This document shows, piece by piece, positions 8,908-17,973 of a stretch of DNA of 38,644 nt (within the stretch, counting starts at the first letter, position 1; each line of letters opens with the position of its first letter). Source of the DNA: Jaenimonas drosophilae. Taxonomy: Eukaryota; Euglenozoa; Kinetoplastea; Trypanosomatida; Trypanosomatidae. The position numbers and the translations under genes are program-made. The stretch spans positions 1 to 38,644 of the forward strand of contig JASAON010001486.1 in assembly GCA_030849065.1 (NCBI GenBank), in the 5' to 3' direction. The notes under the pieces were generated by a model, which was not told where the DNA came from, searched no databases, and saw nothing but the letters and a program-made list of their open reading frames with translations.

Positions 8908-11900
8908 ATGCCGGTTAAAAAACTACCTCCGATCGATGAGGGCCCCAACACCGCCCGCATACCCAAGCGCTCGAAGTACTCATTGGGGCCAGAGGATCGA
9001 GATCCCGAGGCCGTTCGACTGCAACTCGAAGCACAGCACATACACACCGCCTCCCTCAGTAGCACAGCCAACCGCGTGAGCTTCGACAACTCTACCATGC
9101 TCGGTAGAGCCAAGGAGAGTGGCTTCATTTCACTAGGCCAGACCGTTTCAGAACATCGAACCGAGCGCGACGCCCCGTCGGCGTCACCCGAGAAGAGCCC
9201 TGCTGGGGCCTTTAATCGCACCAACTTCCAATTAACTCCATCGGAGAGTTACGTAGCCGCCCACAAGGACGCCGTCGCGGAGCGCTGGCGTAGTCTGTTG
9301 CTCAAGCTAGAAACGGATATGCGTGAGTTGGTGGCCGATGGGGTAGGGGAGCCCCCAGCCTCATCCCGTATTATGCGCGTTATTGCCCACTTTGATGAGT
9401 TTTGTCGAACCGCTGAAGGCCAATCGTCTCACTTGGCGGATTTGTTGCGGCTGTTTCGTGTAGAGTTCTGCCGAGCCATCTTCTCTAGCCATCACTTGGG
9501 CATGGTGGATGACGCGGATAGTGACCCCGAAGTGACGGCCTACTTTGATCAAGTGACGACCCTGTTGCGGGAGAATGCGATGCTTTCTTCTGAGGTGGCC
9601 CTTGGAAACACACGTGAGAAGGCCGTTGAGCTGGCGAAGCAGGTGGACCGTCTCAACGCCAACGTGAAGCTCTATGAAAATGAAATTGGCCGTTTGGTTC
9701 GACTCAACGACCACATGATTGAGCAGCTCCGCAAATCAAAGGAGGAGCTGGATGCAGCCAAGGCTGCTGCCGAAGCAAAGATCGCGGCCAATGAGCGCGA
9801 GCTCCAGGCGCTGAATGTGGAGAACAAGGATATGCAGCTGCAGCTCTTCCGACTTCGGAAGCAGGTGGCCGGTGGCAAGGCCAAGATCCTCAAGGACAGC
9901 TATCAACACATGAAGCTGACCAAGATGAGCCTAATGACGACGCTCTTCTCTGAAGGCGATGAGCGTATTGGCCTGCTGGTGATGCTTAGTCAGTTGGAGA
10001 GTCGTGTGAATGAAATTCTTGACTCCTACGACAATGAATATATGCTCTCTGCGGAGAATGCACACACCGACTTGCGTCGAAAGATGGCCAATTCAGTGGC
10101 GGTGTTGCTGGAGGAGATGCATCTGTGTGAGAAGAACTATCGGCGTCTTGTTCCCGGAGCCCTTTCCTACCGCACCACGAGTGAGGAGATGGATGAAACG
10201 GACGGCTTTGCGGCGATTTTGTTTGATCAAAAAATCTACGAGAGTTTTCTGCTTCGTGAATCCATTCGCAAGCGCTTGGCCAATGGCGGAGTGAACGTTA
10301 CTGGAATCAAGCCATATCAGCCCATCTCAACCGGTGAGGATAGTGGCAGACGTGGCGAGGATGGGAAGAAGGGTGGTGAGGAGCGTGATCGTGAGATGTC
10401 TGGCACTCACATGGCCGCAGGTGGTGGTGACCTCAACAACAGTACAAGTCTGCTCTCACAACCCGCAGCGAAGCGCAAGCTCTCTCTCTCCACGAGCCGC
10501 AGCGCTGTACTTCCGGCACCCTTTTCACTTCCGAGTAGCGGCAGTGCGGCAGAGAAGTTGCCAGCGGTGACGACTGAGAGGTCTGCGTCAATGGGCGCGG
10601 ATATGGAGGAGATCGTCTTCATGAAGAAGAATGAGTGGATTGAGAATGTATTCAACATGTCCCCAGCAGAGGAACTGCTGAAGCGGCTTCTCGTGAACGT
10701 GAAGGCGGAGCATATTGTGCCCGACAAGATTCTTCCAAACCTGATGATGCCTCGTTTGCTACGCCATCCAATGCATGACCTCAGCAGTGACAAGTTTCTG
10801 TGGGGCGTTGATCTCTTCGCAGGCAGAGATCCAGCAATTCAGAAGTTTTTGTGTACCCTCAACTACATTGATCCATCCGTGCCCATTCAACTCCCGGAGT
10901 CATCCAACTTCCTCAAGGTGAAGTACAAGTCCTCCCTCCATGGAGAGCATCACCACGAGAAGCAGGTAACCCAACAATCGCCGCTCCCGCAACCACCAAC
11001 TCAGGCTTCTACACATTCACCGCTCTCTCATCGGGACTCCTACAGCGGCTTTTCACCTCCACCCAAGCCGAGCATTTCGCTCTCTGGCACGATGCGGCAG
11101 CAGTCGCCTAACTTGCGCAAGGAAACACCAGCCACGGTGAAGACACGCCCGCTCAGCGTCAATCGTGCACTCGCCGACTGGGGCGGTCGGACACTCTTTG
11201 GTGAAGAGAAGATCAAGGATGATGCAGAGGACAAGAAGCTCTTTAATGTGGGCGAAAACTTACGAGTTTTCAAGGAGCTCAACAACCCAGCCCTTTTGAA
11301 GGAGAACTCCAGCAGTCAACAGCGGGCCGGTGCCACCAATTCCACCACCGCCTTCACGGTTGCATTGCAGAGGCTCAACCCGATGTCACCCAACCGTGCG
11401 CCGGAGTGGACGTTGTACAAGTCTTTGTTTGGCGGCTACCGGGCCCTTACTCCACGAATGATTGAGATGTCAACCATCGACCACATTTTGTTGAACGCCT
11501 GCAAGGGCCACTTCACACGGATGGAGTACCGATACGATCAATGCTTGTCAGAGGCCAACTTCCGCGCCACAAACAACCAGATGGCCTACTCCATTGCGGA
11601 GCGGTTTTTTCGTGAAAACTATGAACTCACTGATTTTCAGGAGGCCCTTGTGGATGAATTGGAGGCACGCTACGGCTACCCAGAACTTGTGGCGAAGAAC
11701 CTCTACGAGCTCCTGTGTTATCTAGATGCCATGGGCAAAAAGGATGCGCTCATGAATCTCTACCTGAATGTGATTCGCGGGTTTCAGCCACCTACCCACA
11801 TCCACTACATTTGCAATCAGCTTTACCACCTGAGCTACTGCTGGCCATGCAGCAATCCACTAGACGAAGTGACAAGAGAGGATGCCCTGACTGTGTTGCG

Positions 11901-12285
11901 TTATCTGTACCGCAACACAGAAACCATTGTGCACGTTGATATTCATGAAATTCTAAAGGACTTTGACATGGCAACACGCAATGCTGCCCTCACATTCATT
12001 ACGATGCGTGAGTTCTTGGCCAACTTCATGCTTCACCAGGAAGAGCCGCTGCTGCTCTACTTCAACGGTATGTTCTCAAACTTGTGTGAGTCGGACAACC
12101 TCCAGGAGATTACCTTTGAAAACTATGATCAGGTCATTAGCCGCTTCTGGAAACACCGGGAGGAGCGCAAGTCACTGGTACGATTCCTCGCCGCAGGTCT
12201 TGGCTTCAATCGTGGTCCGCTGTTGAGCACGCGGGATCTTTCATTTGTGGCGTCGAGCGCGCTCTCCTCAGAGCTGCTTTCCTAG
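8908..12285 (+). CDS. Large coiled-coil protein of unknown function
   Basis: 1125 residues; I do not recognise a firm family. Residues about 105-195 are helical (ERWRSLLLKLETDMREL, then RIMRVIAHFDEFCRT) and faintly resemble the N-terminal domain of TSNAXIP1-type ciliary proteins. Residues about 205-345 are a heptad-rich coiled coil with many E, K, Q and L. About 455-570 and 680-800 are low-complexity Ser/Pro/Gln linkers, probably disordered. The C-terminal 300 residues (about 830-1125) are a well-ordered helical domain containing an acidic ENYDQVISRFWKHREE segment. Coiled coil plus a helical C-terminal domain suggests a structural protein, perhaps of flagellum or basal body, but that is only inference. 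Its stop at 12283 precedes the PARG transcript leader. Confidence 0.85.
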   Translation: MPVKKLPPIDEGPNTARIPKRSKYSLGPEDRDPEAVRLQLEAQHIHTASLSSTANRVSFDNSTMLGRAKESGFISLGQTVSEHRTERDAPSASPEKSPAGAFNRTNFQLTPSESYVAAHKDAVAERWRSLLLKLETDMRELVADGVGEPPASSRIMRVIAHFDEFCRTAEGQSSHLADLLRLFRVEFCRAIFSSHHLGMVDDADSDPEVTAYFDQVTTLLRENAMLSSEVALGNTREKAVELAKQVDRLNANVKLYENEIGRLVRLNDHMIEQLRKSKEELDAAKAAAEAKIAANERELQALNVENKDMQLQLFRLRKQVAGGKAKILKDSYQHMKLTKMSLMTTLFSEGDERIGLLVMLSQLESRVNEILDSYDNEYMLSAENAHTDLRRKMANSVAVLLEEMHLCEKNYRRLVPGALSYRTTSEEMDETDGFAAILFDQKIYESFLLRESIRKRLANGGVNVTGIKPYQPISTGEDSGRRGEDGKKGGEERDREMSGTHMAAGGGDLNNSTSLLSQPAAKRKLSLSTSRSAVLPAPFSLPSSGSAAEKLPAVTTERSASMGADMEEIVFMKKNEWIENVFNMSPAEELLKRLLVNVKAEHIVPDKILPNLMMPRLLRHPMHDLSSDKFLWGVDLFAGRDPAIQKFLCTLNYIDPSVPIQLPESSNFLKVKYKSSLHGEHHHEKQVTQQSPLPQPPTQASTHSPLSHRDSYSGFSPPPKPSISLSGTMRQQSPNLRKETPATVKTRPLSVNRALADWGGRTLFGEEKIKDDAEDKKLFNVGENLRVFKELNNPALLKENSSSQQRAGATNSTTAFTVALQRLNPMSPNRAPEWTLYKSLFGGYRALTPRMIEMSTIDHILLNACKGHFTRMEYRYDQCLSEANFRATNNQMAYSIAERFFRENYELTDFQEALVDELEARYGYPELVAKNLYELLCYLDAMGKKDALMNLYLNVIRGFQPPTHIHYICNQLYHLSYCWPCSNPLDEVTREDALTVLRYLYRNTETIVHVDIHEILKDFDMATRNAALTFITMREFLANFMLHQEEPLLLYFNGMFSNLCESDNLQEITFENYDQVISRFWKHREERKSLVRFLAAGLGFNRGPLLSTRDLSFVASSALSSELLS

Positions 12286-12464
12286 TTCGTGAACACGTCT
12301 CTTGGTGGCAGCACACCTGGAGCTGCAGCAGAGGAGGGAGGAAGTATGTATACTATCTCGTTCTCGTTGACATCAAAGAGAGATGCACTCAACAACAACA
12401 ACTTGATAAACTCGCGTGAACATCTCAACAATACAACTTCAATGTTTGATTCTATTTCAACAAG

Positions 12465-12506
12465 CTATTTCTGTTCTAATTTCCTACCTTCATTGATGTA
12501 TTGTAG
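12465..12506 (+). promoter_or_regulatory. Polypyrimidine tract and trans-splice acceptor for PARG
   Basis: A T/C-rich run ends in TAG at 12504-12506. The first ATG after it is 12550, giving a 43-base leader. This site decides the PARG start, because the frame is open upstream to at least 12289. Confidence 0.6.
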
Positions 12507-12549
12507 TGGACGGTATTTTTCAAGATTTCACGGCTGCAGTGTGCTTCTC

Positions 12550-14340
12550 ATGTCACGCCGGCAAACGCGTCTGCAAGATTTCTATCCCCAACGTCGTCAG
12601 AATATTGGAAGCCAATCAGCGCCTTCTGCTTCAACACAAAAGCAGCCTTGGGCAGTATTGGATGATGGTTCGTTGAACGATGCAACCCTTGGCCGACAAG
12701 AGACGAACACTCGTCAGCGTCGCCACATGGACGTACAATCCTTCAAGCGGCCTACCTCTGCATCAGGAACCGAGGAGCAGCACAAGGATTGCTCCAGACG
12801 AGGAACAGAGTCTCGCTACCGACGTTATGGAGAGCAGTACGTTGTGCTTCCGTGGTCGAAACACAACACCCTTTGTGGAAAAAATGGTCAAACATGTCTC
12901 GTCTTTGATCTTCAAGTGCACATGCTCACGGAGAATACAATTGCCACCACCACACAACTCGTACAGCTCATGCAGTCACTCATGGTGCCTCTCATTGGTG
13001 AGAGTGCCGCTTTTGGATCATCATTCCATGCACTCGCCATGACAATGGACCAGCTTCTGAGCCCTGCAGAGCGTGAATCCTTCTTTCGCGAGGTACTCCC
13101 GTGGATGATGCACCTACTACCGGAAGCCATACACTACTTTGGGGAAGAACCTCTGCCTGTTCTGGCTCAGGGGCAGAACAATCGTGTGCTGCTGAACAAA
13201 CCGCAGACTGTGATATTGATGACGTGTGCCTTCTTTTCACTCTTTCCTGGACGATCGATGATGCAAGACAACACGCGAAGTGCCCTGGGAATCTCAAGAC
13301 GGCTCCCGGTGTGCAACTTCCACTCCCTCTTTGATGTGCCATCCAACAAGCGTTGTTCTGCCGTTCACCACAAAATACGATGTTTGCTGGAGTACTTCTT
13401 TATCATGTTCCGCCAACACTCCACGGGTGGATGGGAAACAGACGGGTCGTTGGTGGAGATCAATCGCGTTGGCTACCCGACATTCCCTGAATTCTCTTCC
13501 AGTGAAGCCACACTCACTCCCCTAACGCTTGTTGGCGATGGGCTCATTGAGGATGATCTTGGTGCCCTGCACGCCGACTTTGCCAACAAGGTAATTGGAG
13601 GTGGTGTGCTGCGTCGAGGTTGTGTGCAGGAGGAGATCCGCTTTGTAGTTACCCCAGAGGCACTACTCTCGTTGCTGTTCTGTGAGACCATGTTGGATCA
13701 CGAAGCCGTCTTCATTAGTGGGGTGGGCCAGTACAGCCAATACACTGGCTACGGCTCAACCTTCCAATGGTCTGGTGGTCTGGAGGGGTCAAAATGTCGG
13801 CTTCAATGCGTTGAACTGCCTGCGAGTACGTGCTCGTCCACGATGCCCACCAAGCTGCCACCAACCATGCTCAATGTTTCCATTGTTGCCATGGATGCCA
13901 TCAGCTTTGCGTCAGGAGACCGGCGTCCACCAGCACAGTATCTCGCGTCGTGGATCACGCGTGAAGCCAACAAGGCCTACGTGGCCTTTCACGGTCCATC
14001 AGTTGAACATGCATGCTTGCAACTGTGCCATACGGGGCCGGTAGCAACCGGCAACTGGGGTTGTGGCGTCTTCAGTGGAGATGTGGAGCTCAAGTTGCTG
14101 ATTCAGTGGTGCGCGGCGGCTGTTGCGCAGCGTCCAGTGCGCTACTACGTCTTTGATCGGGTGGAGCTTCTCAATACCTTTCCACCACTGCTCGAAAAGC
14201 TACAACGTGAGCATTGGTCAGTAGGTCGACTCTACTCACAACTCCTTTTTTACAACGTCTACCGAACCGAAGAGTGTCGCGGTAAGACACCCATGGGACT
14301 CTTTCAGTACTTGATGGCCTCTTCCGAGCCATCAGCATGA
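12550..14340 (+). CDS. PARG: Poly(ADP-ribose) glycohydrolase
   Basis: A 596-residue protein. The catalytic signature is GGG at 350-352 followed by QEE at 360-362, the arrangement of canonical PARG (GGG-x6-8-QEE); the two Glu correspond to the catalytic pair. Downstream, EAVFISGVGQYSQYTGYG matches the family's conserved Tyr-rich stretch near the substrate pocket. Upstream, the MMQDNTRSALG and KIRCLLEYF segments belong to the accessory helical region. It cleaves ribose-ribose bonds in poly(ADP-ribose), reversing PARP in the nucleus. The extreme N-terminus reads MSRRQTRLQDFYP, a good match to a PCNA-interacting peptide (QxxLxxFY, residues 5-12), followed by a basic, disordered 100-residue region. 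The start is the first ATG after the acceptor at 12506; an earlier in-frame ATG at 12346 lies before that acceptor. Confidence 0.93.
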   Translation: MSRRQTRLQDFYPQRRQNIGSQSAPSASTQKQPWAVLDDGSLNDATLGRQETNTRQRRHMDVQSFKRPTSASGTEEQHKDCSRRGTESRYRRYGEQYVVLPWSKHNTLCGKNGQTCLVFDLQVHMLTENTIATTTQLVQLMQSLMVPLIGESAAFGSSFHALAMTMDQLLSPAERESFFREVLPWMMHLLPEAIHYFGEEPLPVLAQGQNNRVLLNKPQTVILMTCAFFSLFPGRSMMQDNTRSALGISRRLPVCNFHSLFDVPSNKRCSAVHHKIRCLLEYFFIMFRQHSTGGWETDGSLVEINRVGYPTFPEFSSSEATLTPLTLVGDGLIEDDLGALHADFANKVIGGGVLRRGCVQEEIRFVVTPEALLSLLFCETMLDHEAVFISGVGQYSQYTGYGSTFQWSGGLEGSKCRLQCVELPASTCSSTMPTKLPPTMLNVSIVAMDAISFASGDRRPPAQYLASWITREANKAYVAFHGPSVEHACLQLCHTGPVATGNWGCGVFSGDVELKLLIQWCAAAVAQRPVRYYVFDRVELLNTFPPLLEKLQREHWSVGRLYSQLLFYNVYRTEECRGKTPMGLFQYLMASSEPSA

Positions 14341-14458
14341 TGAGATCTCTTCGATTTGAGCCTTTTGAACTGTTTGCGCATCGAAAACGTCCTAGTTGCA
14401 TAAAGTGAATTGCTGTTTTGACAGTATTGAAGAAGATGTTGTTTCACATTCACTTGCA

Positions 14459-14549
14459 ATTCTCTATGTTTCATGTTTCATACCTATGTAGCCCGTTGAC
14501 AATAGAGTAGCCACACACATCCCTTCTGGATGCCAGTTGTGTTGTTTAG
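14459..14549 (+). promoter_or_regulatory. Candidate trans-splice acceptors upstream of TRAPPC1
   Basis: Two plausible acceptors follow T/C-rich stretches: AG at 14490-14491 and AG at 14548-14549. Only the first would retain the small upstream open frame starting at ATG 14530. Confidence 0.4.
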
Positions 14550-14571
14550 CAACCGATACTTTATCTGTTGA
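14530..14571 (+). other. Possible upstream open reading frame in the TRAPPC1 leader
   Basis: An ATG at 14530 opens a 13-codon frame ending with TGA at 14569-14571, two bases before the TRAPPC1 ATG. It exists in the mRNA only if the upstream acceptor (14491) is used. Confidence 0.3.
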
Positions 14572-14573
14572 AG

Positions 14574-14999
14574 ATGCCGCTCTTCTCCATGTACATCTTC
14601 AATCGCTACGGTGATCACATTTACTACCGCCAGTGGGCTGCTCGTACGACCCCCATCCAAGAGGGAGAGGCGGGCTTAGTGGCTGGATTCACGTACACGT
14701 TGCAACAAACCAGTGCGCAACTCTCTTCATCTGGTGACGGTGGCTTGTATGCCCTACAGACGCCTCACTACAAGCTTCACTACTTTGAAACCATGACCGG
14801 ATACCGCGCGGTGCTCCTGACTGACAAGGATCAACCCACGGGTGCTACGCATGATGTATTAGTGGAGTTGTTTGTGAAGATTTTCAATCCGCTCATCACA
14901 AACGATCCAACCTATCAACATGCACGCGGCGTTGTTATTCGCAACCCAAGTTTCGACACGGCTTTGGATGCCTTCTTAAAGGAGAAGGGTCTTCAGTAA
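14574..14999 (+). CDS. TRAPPC1: TRAPP complex subunit 1 (Bet5)
   Basis: A 141-residue longin-like protein, the usual length for Bet5/TRAPPC1. It starts MPLFSMYIFNRYG with the HIYYRQW strand, matching the family's opening (a small beta strand followed by conserved CLYYxEW-like residues). The middle has the family's tract around LVAGFTYTLQQ, and then LHYFETMTGYRAVLLTD, the conserved core that ends the beta sheet. The subunit belongs to the core of the TRAPP tethering complexes, which act as guanine nucleotide exchange factors for Ypt1/Rab1 in ER-to-Golgi and later traffic. The frame is open two codons further up via TTG, but the ATG at 14574 aligns with the family start. Confidence 0.92.
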   Translation: MPLFSMYIFNRYGDHIYYRQWAARTTPIQEGEAGLVAGFTYTLQQTSAQLSSSGDGGLYALQTPHYKLHYFETMTGYRAVLLTDKDQPTGATHDVLVELFVKIFNPLITNDPTYQHARGVVIRNPSFDTALDAFLKEKGLQ

Positions 15000-15090
15000 A
15001 GTGGTTTGTGTGGGCCGCAAGCTTTGATTCTTTGTCTGTGCGTGTGTGTGTGTGGATGGTGTACAATCATGATGGATGCAGGAAGAAGCT

Positions 15091-15122
15091 CCTTCATCTT
15101 TTGTTTCTTCTCTCTCATGGAG
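15091..15122 (+). promoter_or_regulatory. Polypyrimidine tract and trans-splice acceptor for the pseudokinase
   Basis: A run of C and T from 15091 to about 15116 is followed by AG at 15121-15122, about 39 bases before the ATG at 15162. A second AG lies at 15131. Confidence 0.55.
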
Positions 15123-15161
15123 TGAAGGTCAGTGTGTGCAGAAGGTAGATCTACAGCGCGG

Positions 15162-17216
15162 ATGATAGCCAACGATGGTACCAATCACTGCATAACCCTG
15201 AGAGGAGTTCTGAAGCAGACTGCAAAAGAGAGCCTTTACTGCGGCATCCGGCGACCTCTTACATCACAGGCCGATGGTAGTGCTGCCTCAGTGAATGCAG
15301 CTGCTTCTGCTGTTGAGGCCTCTCACAGCGTGGTTGTTCGTCAGTTATTGCTTTCTTATGTTGGTGAGTACACCGCAAAGGATCTATGGCAGGAGATTTC
15401 ACTTCGTTCGCTGATTGCTCATCCAAATATTCTTCACTTGTACAGCGCATTGGCTCACGGTAGCCCATCTACCTCCCATGATGAACCTTCGAGCTCGCGC
15501 AGTAGTGCCGCGGACGGTACCGTGGCTTCCATCACACTTTCTGAGGAGCCATCGATCCTGATGGTGGAGGAGGATGTGAGTGGCTGCTCCATTGCCAAAT
15601 ATCTTCGACGCGTGTGTGCACCGGCTGGGCGTGGATTAAGTGCGAAGCAAGTCGCAGTGATTGCATTTGATGTACTCACGGCACTGGTGTATTTGCACGA
15701 TGAGTGCCACATTATTCACCACGAGATTTCTCTGCAGAACCTCTTGTTGGAGTCCACAAAAGGTCATGTGAAGCTGTCTGGATTTCGATCTGCCGTCAGC
15801 ACAACTGGCGTACAGGGCCAGTGTTTTTGTCATGGATCTCGGACAAGCTGTCGAATTCCTGAAATGAACATTGGCAGACGATCCAATGCATACCACTTGA
15901 CGGACGGTCATGGATATGCCGTAGATGTGTACGCGTTTGGTATGTGTGTGATTGAGATGTGCTTCGGCCTTCCACAAGCCCAGATTGGTGTCCTCCCTCG
16001 TCTGTTGGAGGAGCTGAGGGATGGATGGGTGGCTGGTATCTCTGAGGCTGAGTGTGCTTTATCCCACCTCAAGGATCCTCTCTTGGTGGATTTTGTTTCG
16101 TGTTGTGTTCGACGGAAGCCGCGAACGCGATCTACAGCTCGCGATGTGCTGACGCACCCTTTCATTGTGAAGAGCAAAATGCATATTGTGCGAGAGCGAT
16201 CACGTATCATGGGTAGCATCCTGGAGGGTTTGCAACGGGTCAGTAGCGCATCTGGCTCTAACAACAGCTCCTTTAGGGGTACCAGCGGTGATTCAGCGGA
16301 CCCAATGAGCATGCAGTCCAGCGAACCCTGTGAACTTAGCGTGGAGCGTCAGTTTCGCATGAAACGAAGGACACAAGATAAGCTCCACAGTACATTGCCT
16401 CCCCAATGTGAAGCGCCATCAATCGTCTCGGAGCCGCTACCATCCGTGATTCCTCCTTCTTTGGTAGATATGGCAGTGGCTGGGCCTCCTCCTGCTACAA
16501 CTCCGCCAGCCATGACATCCGAGCGTTCCTTTGTGGATGCCGTGGTGGCACCAGCAACCCTTGAATGCCAACGTGCGATGCAACGCCTTGCCCGTATAAG
16601 TCGTCGGCTGGATGCCGATCATCTGCCAGATGGTCTGCGTACCATGGCAGAGAGTAGCACCCTTCCGTACACCATGGATGAGCTACGGCGTCAGACGGCG
16701 GCATTTGGCGAGAACGTTCCCCCATTGTTTGACGAGTTGCTGCGCCGATTTCAGGTACTTCAAGCAGCTTCACCGGAGTTCATTGCTGCATTTGGAAACA
16801 CCTTTGTTGCGGACCTCCTCACTAACACGGATTCACTGGAACATTATCAACAAAGTAGCCAATTCTTTCGCCAAGTGATGGCGGAGACGCCGCACACACT
16901 ACCACCGAAAAATCGCCCGTTGGTAAAAACAAACTCCTTTGTACTTGGTGCATCCATCTCCTCCATACCAATAGGGCGGCCAACGCCCTTGTCAATGAGC
17001 CAAGAGCGTACGCTCAACAACACCGCTGTTGTATCGCGAGTGATGTGGGACCAACAAGAGGCAGAAGGTGGATCACGTCTGCAACAGTGGCTCGCTCCTC
17101 CTCGAGTACCGGTAAGGGAGGCGTTGGTAGTTGGTGAGGAAGGCAGCACCACGAGTAGTCTGTGCCATGGAATGTACCTCAAGTGGTTGAAGAGCAGCGC
17201 AGGAAACCAACGGTAG
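15162..17216 (+). CDS. Protein kinase-fold protein lacking catalytic residues (pseudokinase)
   Basis: 684 residues. Residues about 15-345 follow a protein kinase fold: HPNILHLYSAL (N-lobe), ALVYLHDECHIIHHEISLQN (helix E and catalytic loop), YAVDVYAFGMCVIEMCFG (helix F) and a final SFVSCCVRRKPRTRSTARDVLTHPF-like subdomain XI with its Arg. All three catalytic sites are altered: the VAxK lysine position is R60, HRD is HHE at 186-188, and DFG is SGF at 206-208. The Asn of the catalytic loop (N193) remains. It is therefore probably a pseudokinase acting as a scaffold or allosteric partner; the target is unknown. A 110-residue Ser/Pro-rich linker follows, then a conserved-looking helical segment (about 460-590) with LPDGLRTMAE and a Ser/Pro tail. 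The kinase subfamily cannot be assigned. Confidence 0.82.
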   Translation: MIANDGTNHCITLRGVLKQTAKESLYCGIRRPLTSQADGSAASVNAAASAVEASHSVVVRQLLLSYVGEYTAKDLWQEISLRSLIAHPNILHLYSALAHGSPSTSHDEPSSSRSSAADGTVASITLSEEPSILMVEEDVSGCSIAKYLRRVCAPAGRGLSAKQVAVIAFDVLTALVYLHDECHIIHHEISLQNLLLESTKGHVKLSGFRSAVSTTGVQGQCFCHGSRTSCRIPEMNIGRRSNAYHLTDGHGYAVDVYAFGMCVIEMCFGLPQAQIGVLPRLLEELRDGWVAGISEAECALSHLKDPLLVDFVSCCVRRKPRTRSTARDVLTHPFIVKSKMHIVRERSRIMGSILEGLQRVSSASGSNNSSFRGTSGDSADPMSMQSSEPCELSVERQFRMKRRTQDKLHSTLPPQCEAPSIVSEPLPSVIPPSLVDMAVAGPPPATTPPAMTSERSFVDAVVAPATLECQRAMQRLARISRRLDADHLPDGLRTMAESSTLPYTMDELRRQTAAFGENVPPLFDELLRRFQVLQAASPEFIAAFGNTFVADLLTNTDSLEHYQQSSQFFRQVMAETPHTLPPKNRPLVKTNSFVLGASISSIPIGRPTPLSMSQERTLNNTAVVSRVMWDQQEAEGGSRLQQWLAPPRVPVREALVVGEEGSTTSSLCHGMYLKWLKSSAGNQR

Positions 17217-17344
17217 CACAGCTTACCCATCCTCACTTCGTTGATCAAGTCAAACATTTTTGTGCAACTTATTGACACCCAAATGCCTGTCTCTGTGTCT
17301 ACCTAGCAACAGAACTTATCCATGTGCCAATCATCTCTCGCTGT

Positions 17345-17375
17345 GTCCTTCTTTTTTTTTTTTGCGTGTGAAAAG
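17345..17375 (+). promoter_or_regulatory. Polypyrimidine tract and trans-splice acceptor
   Basis: An uninterrupted run of T with a few C spans about 17345-17363, the strongest tract in the window. AG follows at 17374-17375 and again at 17381-17382, giving a 5' UTR of 12 or 5 bases before the ATG at 17388. Confidence 0.7.
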
Positions 17376-17387
17376 TGTTCAGTCAAC

Positions 17388-17816
17388 ATGACCAAGTTAG
17401 TGCGAAAGCTGAAGCAAATGGCCAAGAAGAGGGCCCACCGCAAGACGGTGCAGAAGCGAAAGTTGGAGCGTGCCGAGAAGGAGCTGCAACGCCAGCAAGA
17501 GTCCGAGGCGTCAAAGCTGGAGACTGAGGTGGATAAGGAAATGCGCCGCTTGGAGGATAATGAGAGCGATGATGGTAATACTGCCACTGATGCTGGAGGC
17601 AGCGGTCTTCGCAAGGCGGTGCGCATTGTTGGTGATTTAGTCCTTGATGCCGTCAAGAAGAAGAGCAAACCTCTCTCCCGAAAGCAGGCACGCCGAAAGG
17701 AACGAACGACGGAGCGTGGTATGGCCATCTCCGAGACTTTGGCGAAGAAGTGGGATCACAAGAAGCGTCGAGTTAAGGTGCGAGCCCAGGTACGTAATGA
17801 GGATCTTCATATCTAA
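17388..17816 (+). CDS. Small basic protein of unknown function
   Basis: 142 residues, rich in Lys, Arg and Glu. Residues 1-65 form a charged helix or coiled coil (VRKLKQMAKKRAHRK, then ERAEKELQRQQ); 65-85 is acidic and glycine-containing; 86-142 is again highly basic (SRKQARRKERTTERG, WDHKKRRVKVRAQ). The composition is typical of small nucleolar or ribosome-assembly factors, but I recognise no family and that role is inference. No membrane segment or signal is seen. The frame is open upstream to 17322, but those codons would encode the splice-signal tract, so the ATG at 17388 is the credible start. Distinct codon structure and the strong splice signal argue it is real. Confidence 0.78.
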   Translation: MTKLVRKLKQMAKKRAHRKTVQKRKLERAEKELQRQQESEASKLETEVDKEMRRLEDNESDDGNTATDAGGSGLRKAVRIVGDLVLDAVKKKSKPLSRKQARRKERTTERGMAISETLAKKWDHKKRRVKVRAQVRNEDLHI

Positions 17817-17973
17817 GTGGAGCAACCGTCTCTGCTCATTGACGATTAAAGTAACAGAACAAGTGAAGTTGAAGTCGCACGAGTGTTGATACTGCATGTG
17901 TATTTGACCCGAACCCTGTATACTTATACCTACTTTGTTTTTCTTCGTACTATGCTGGATGGTAGTTGGTGGT

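Noticed and set aside
12289..12549. Upstream extension of the PARG frame, including an in-frame ATG near 12346
   Set aside because: The extension runs through the splice tract and acceptor, has Asn/Ser-rich random content, and begins with a GTG at its 5' end.
15030..15055. GT-rich microsatellite-like run before the pseudokinase, and a shorter one near 6608
   Set aside because: Short and imperfect; common in kinetoplastid intergenic DNA and with no supported role.
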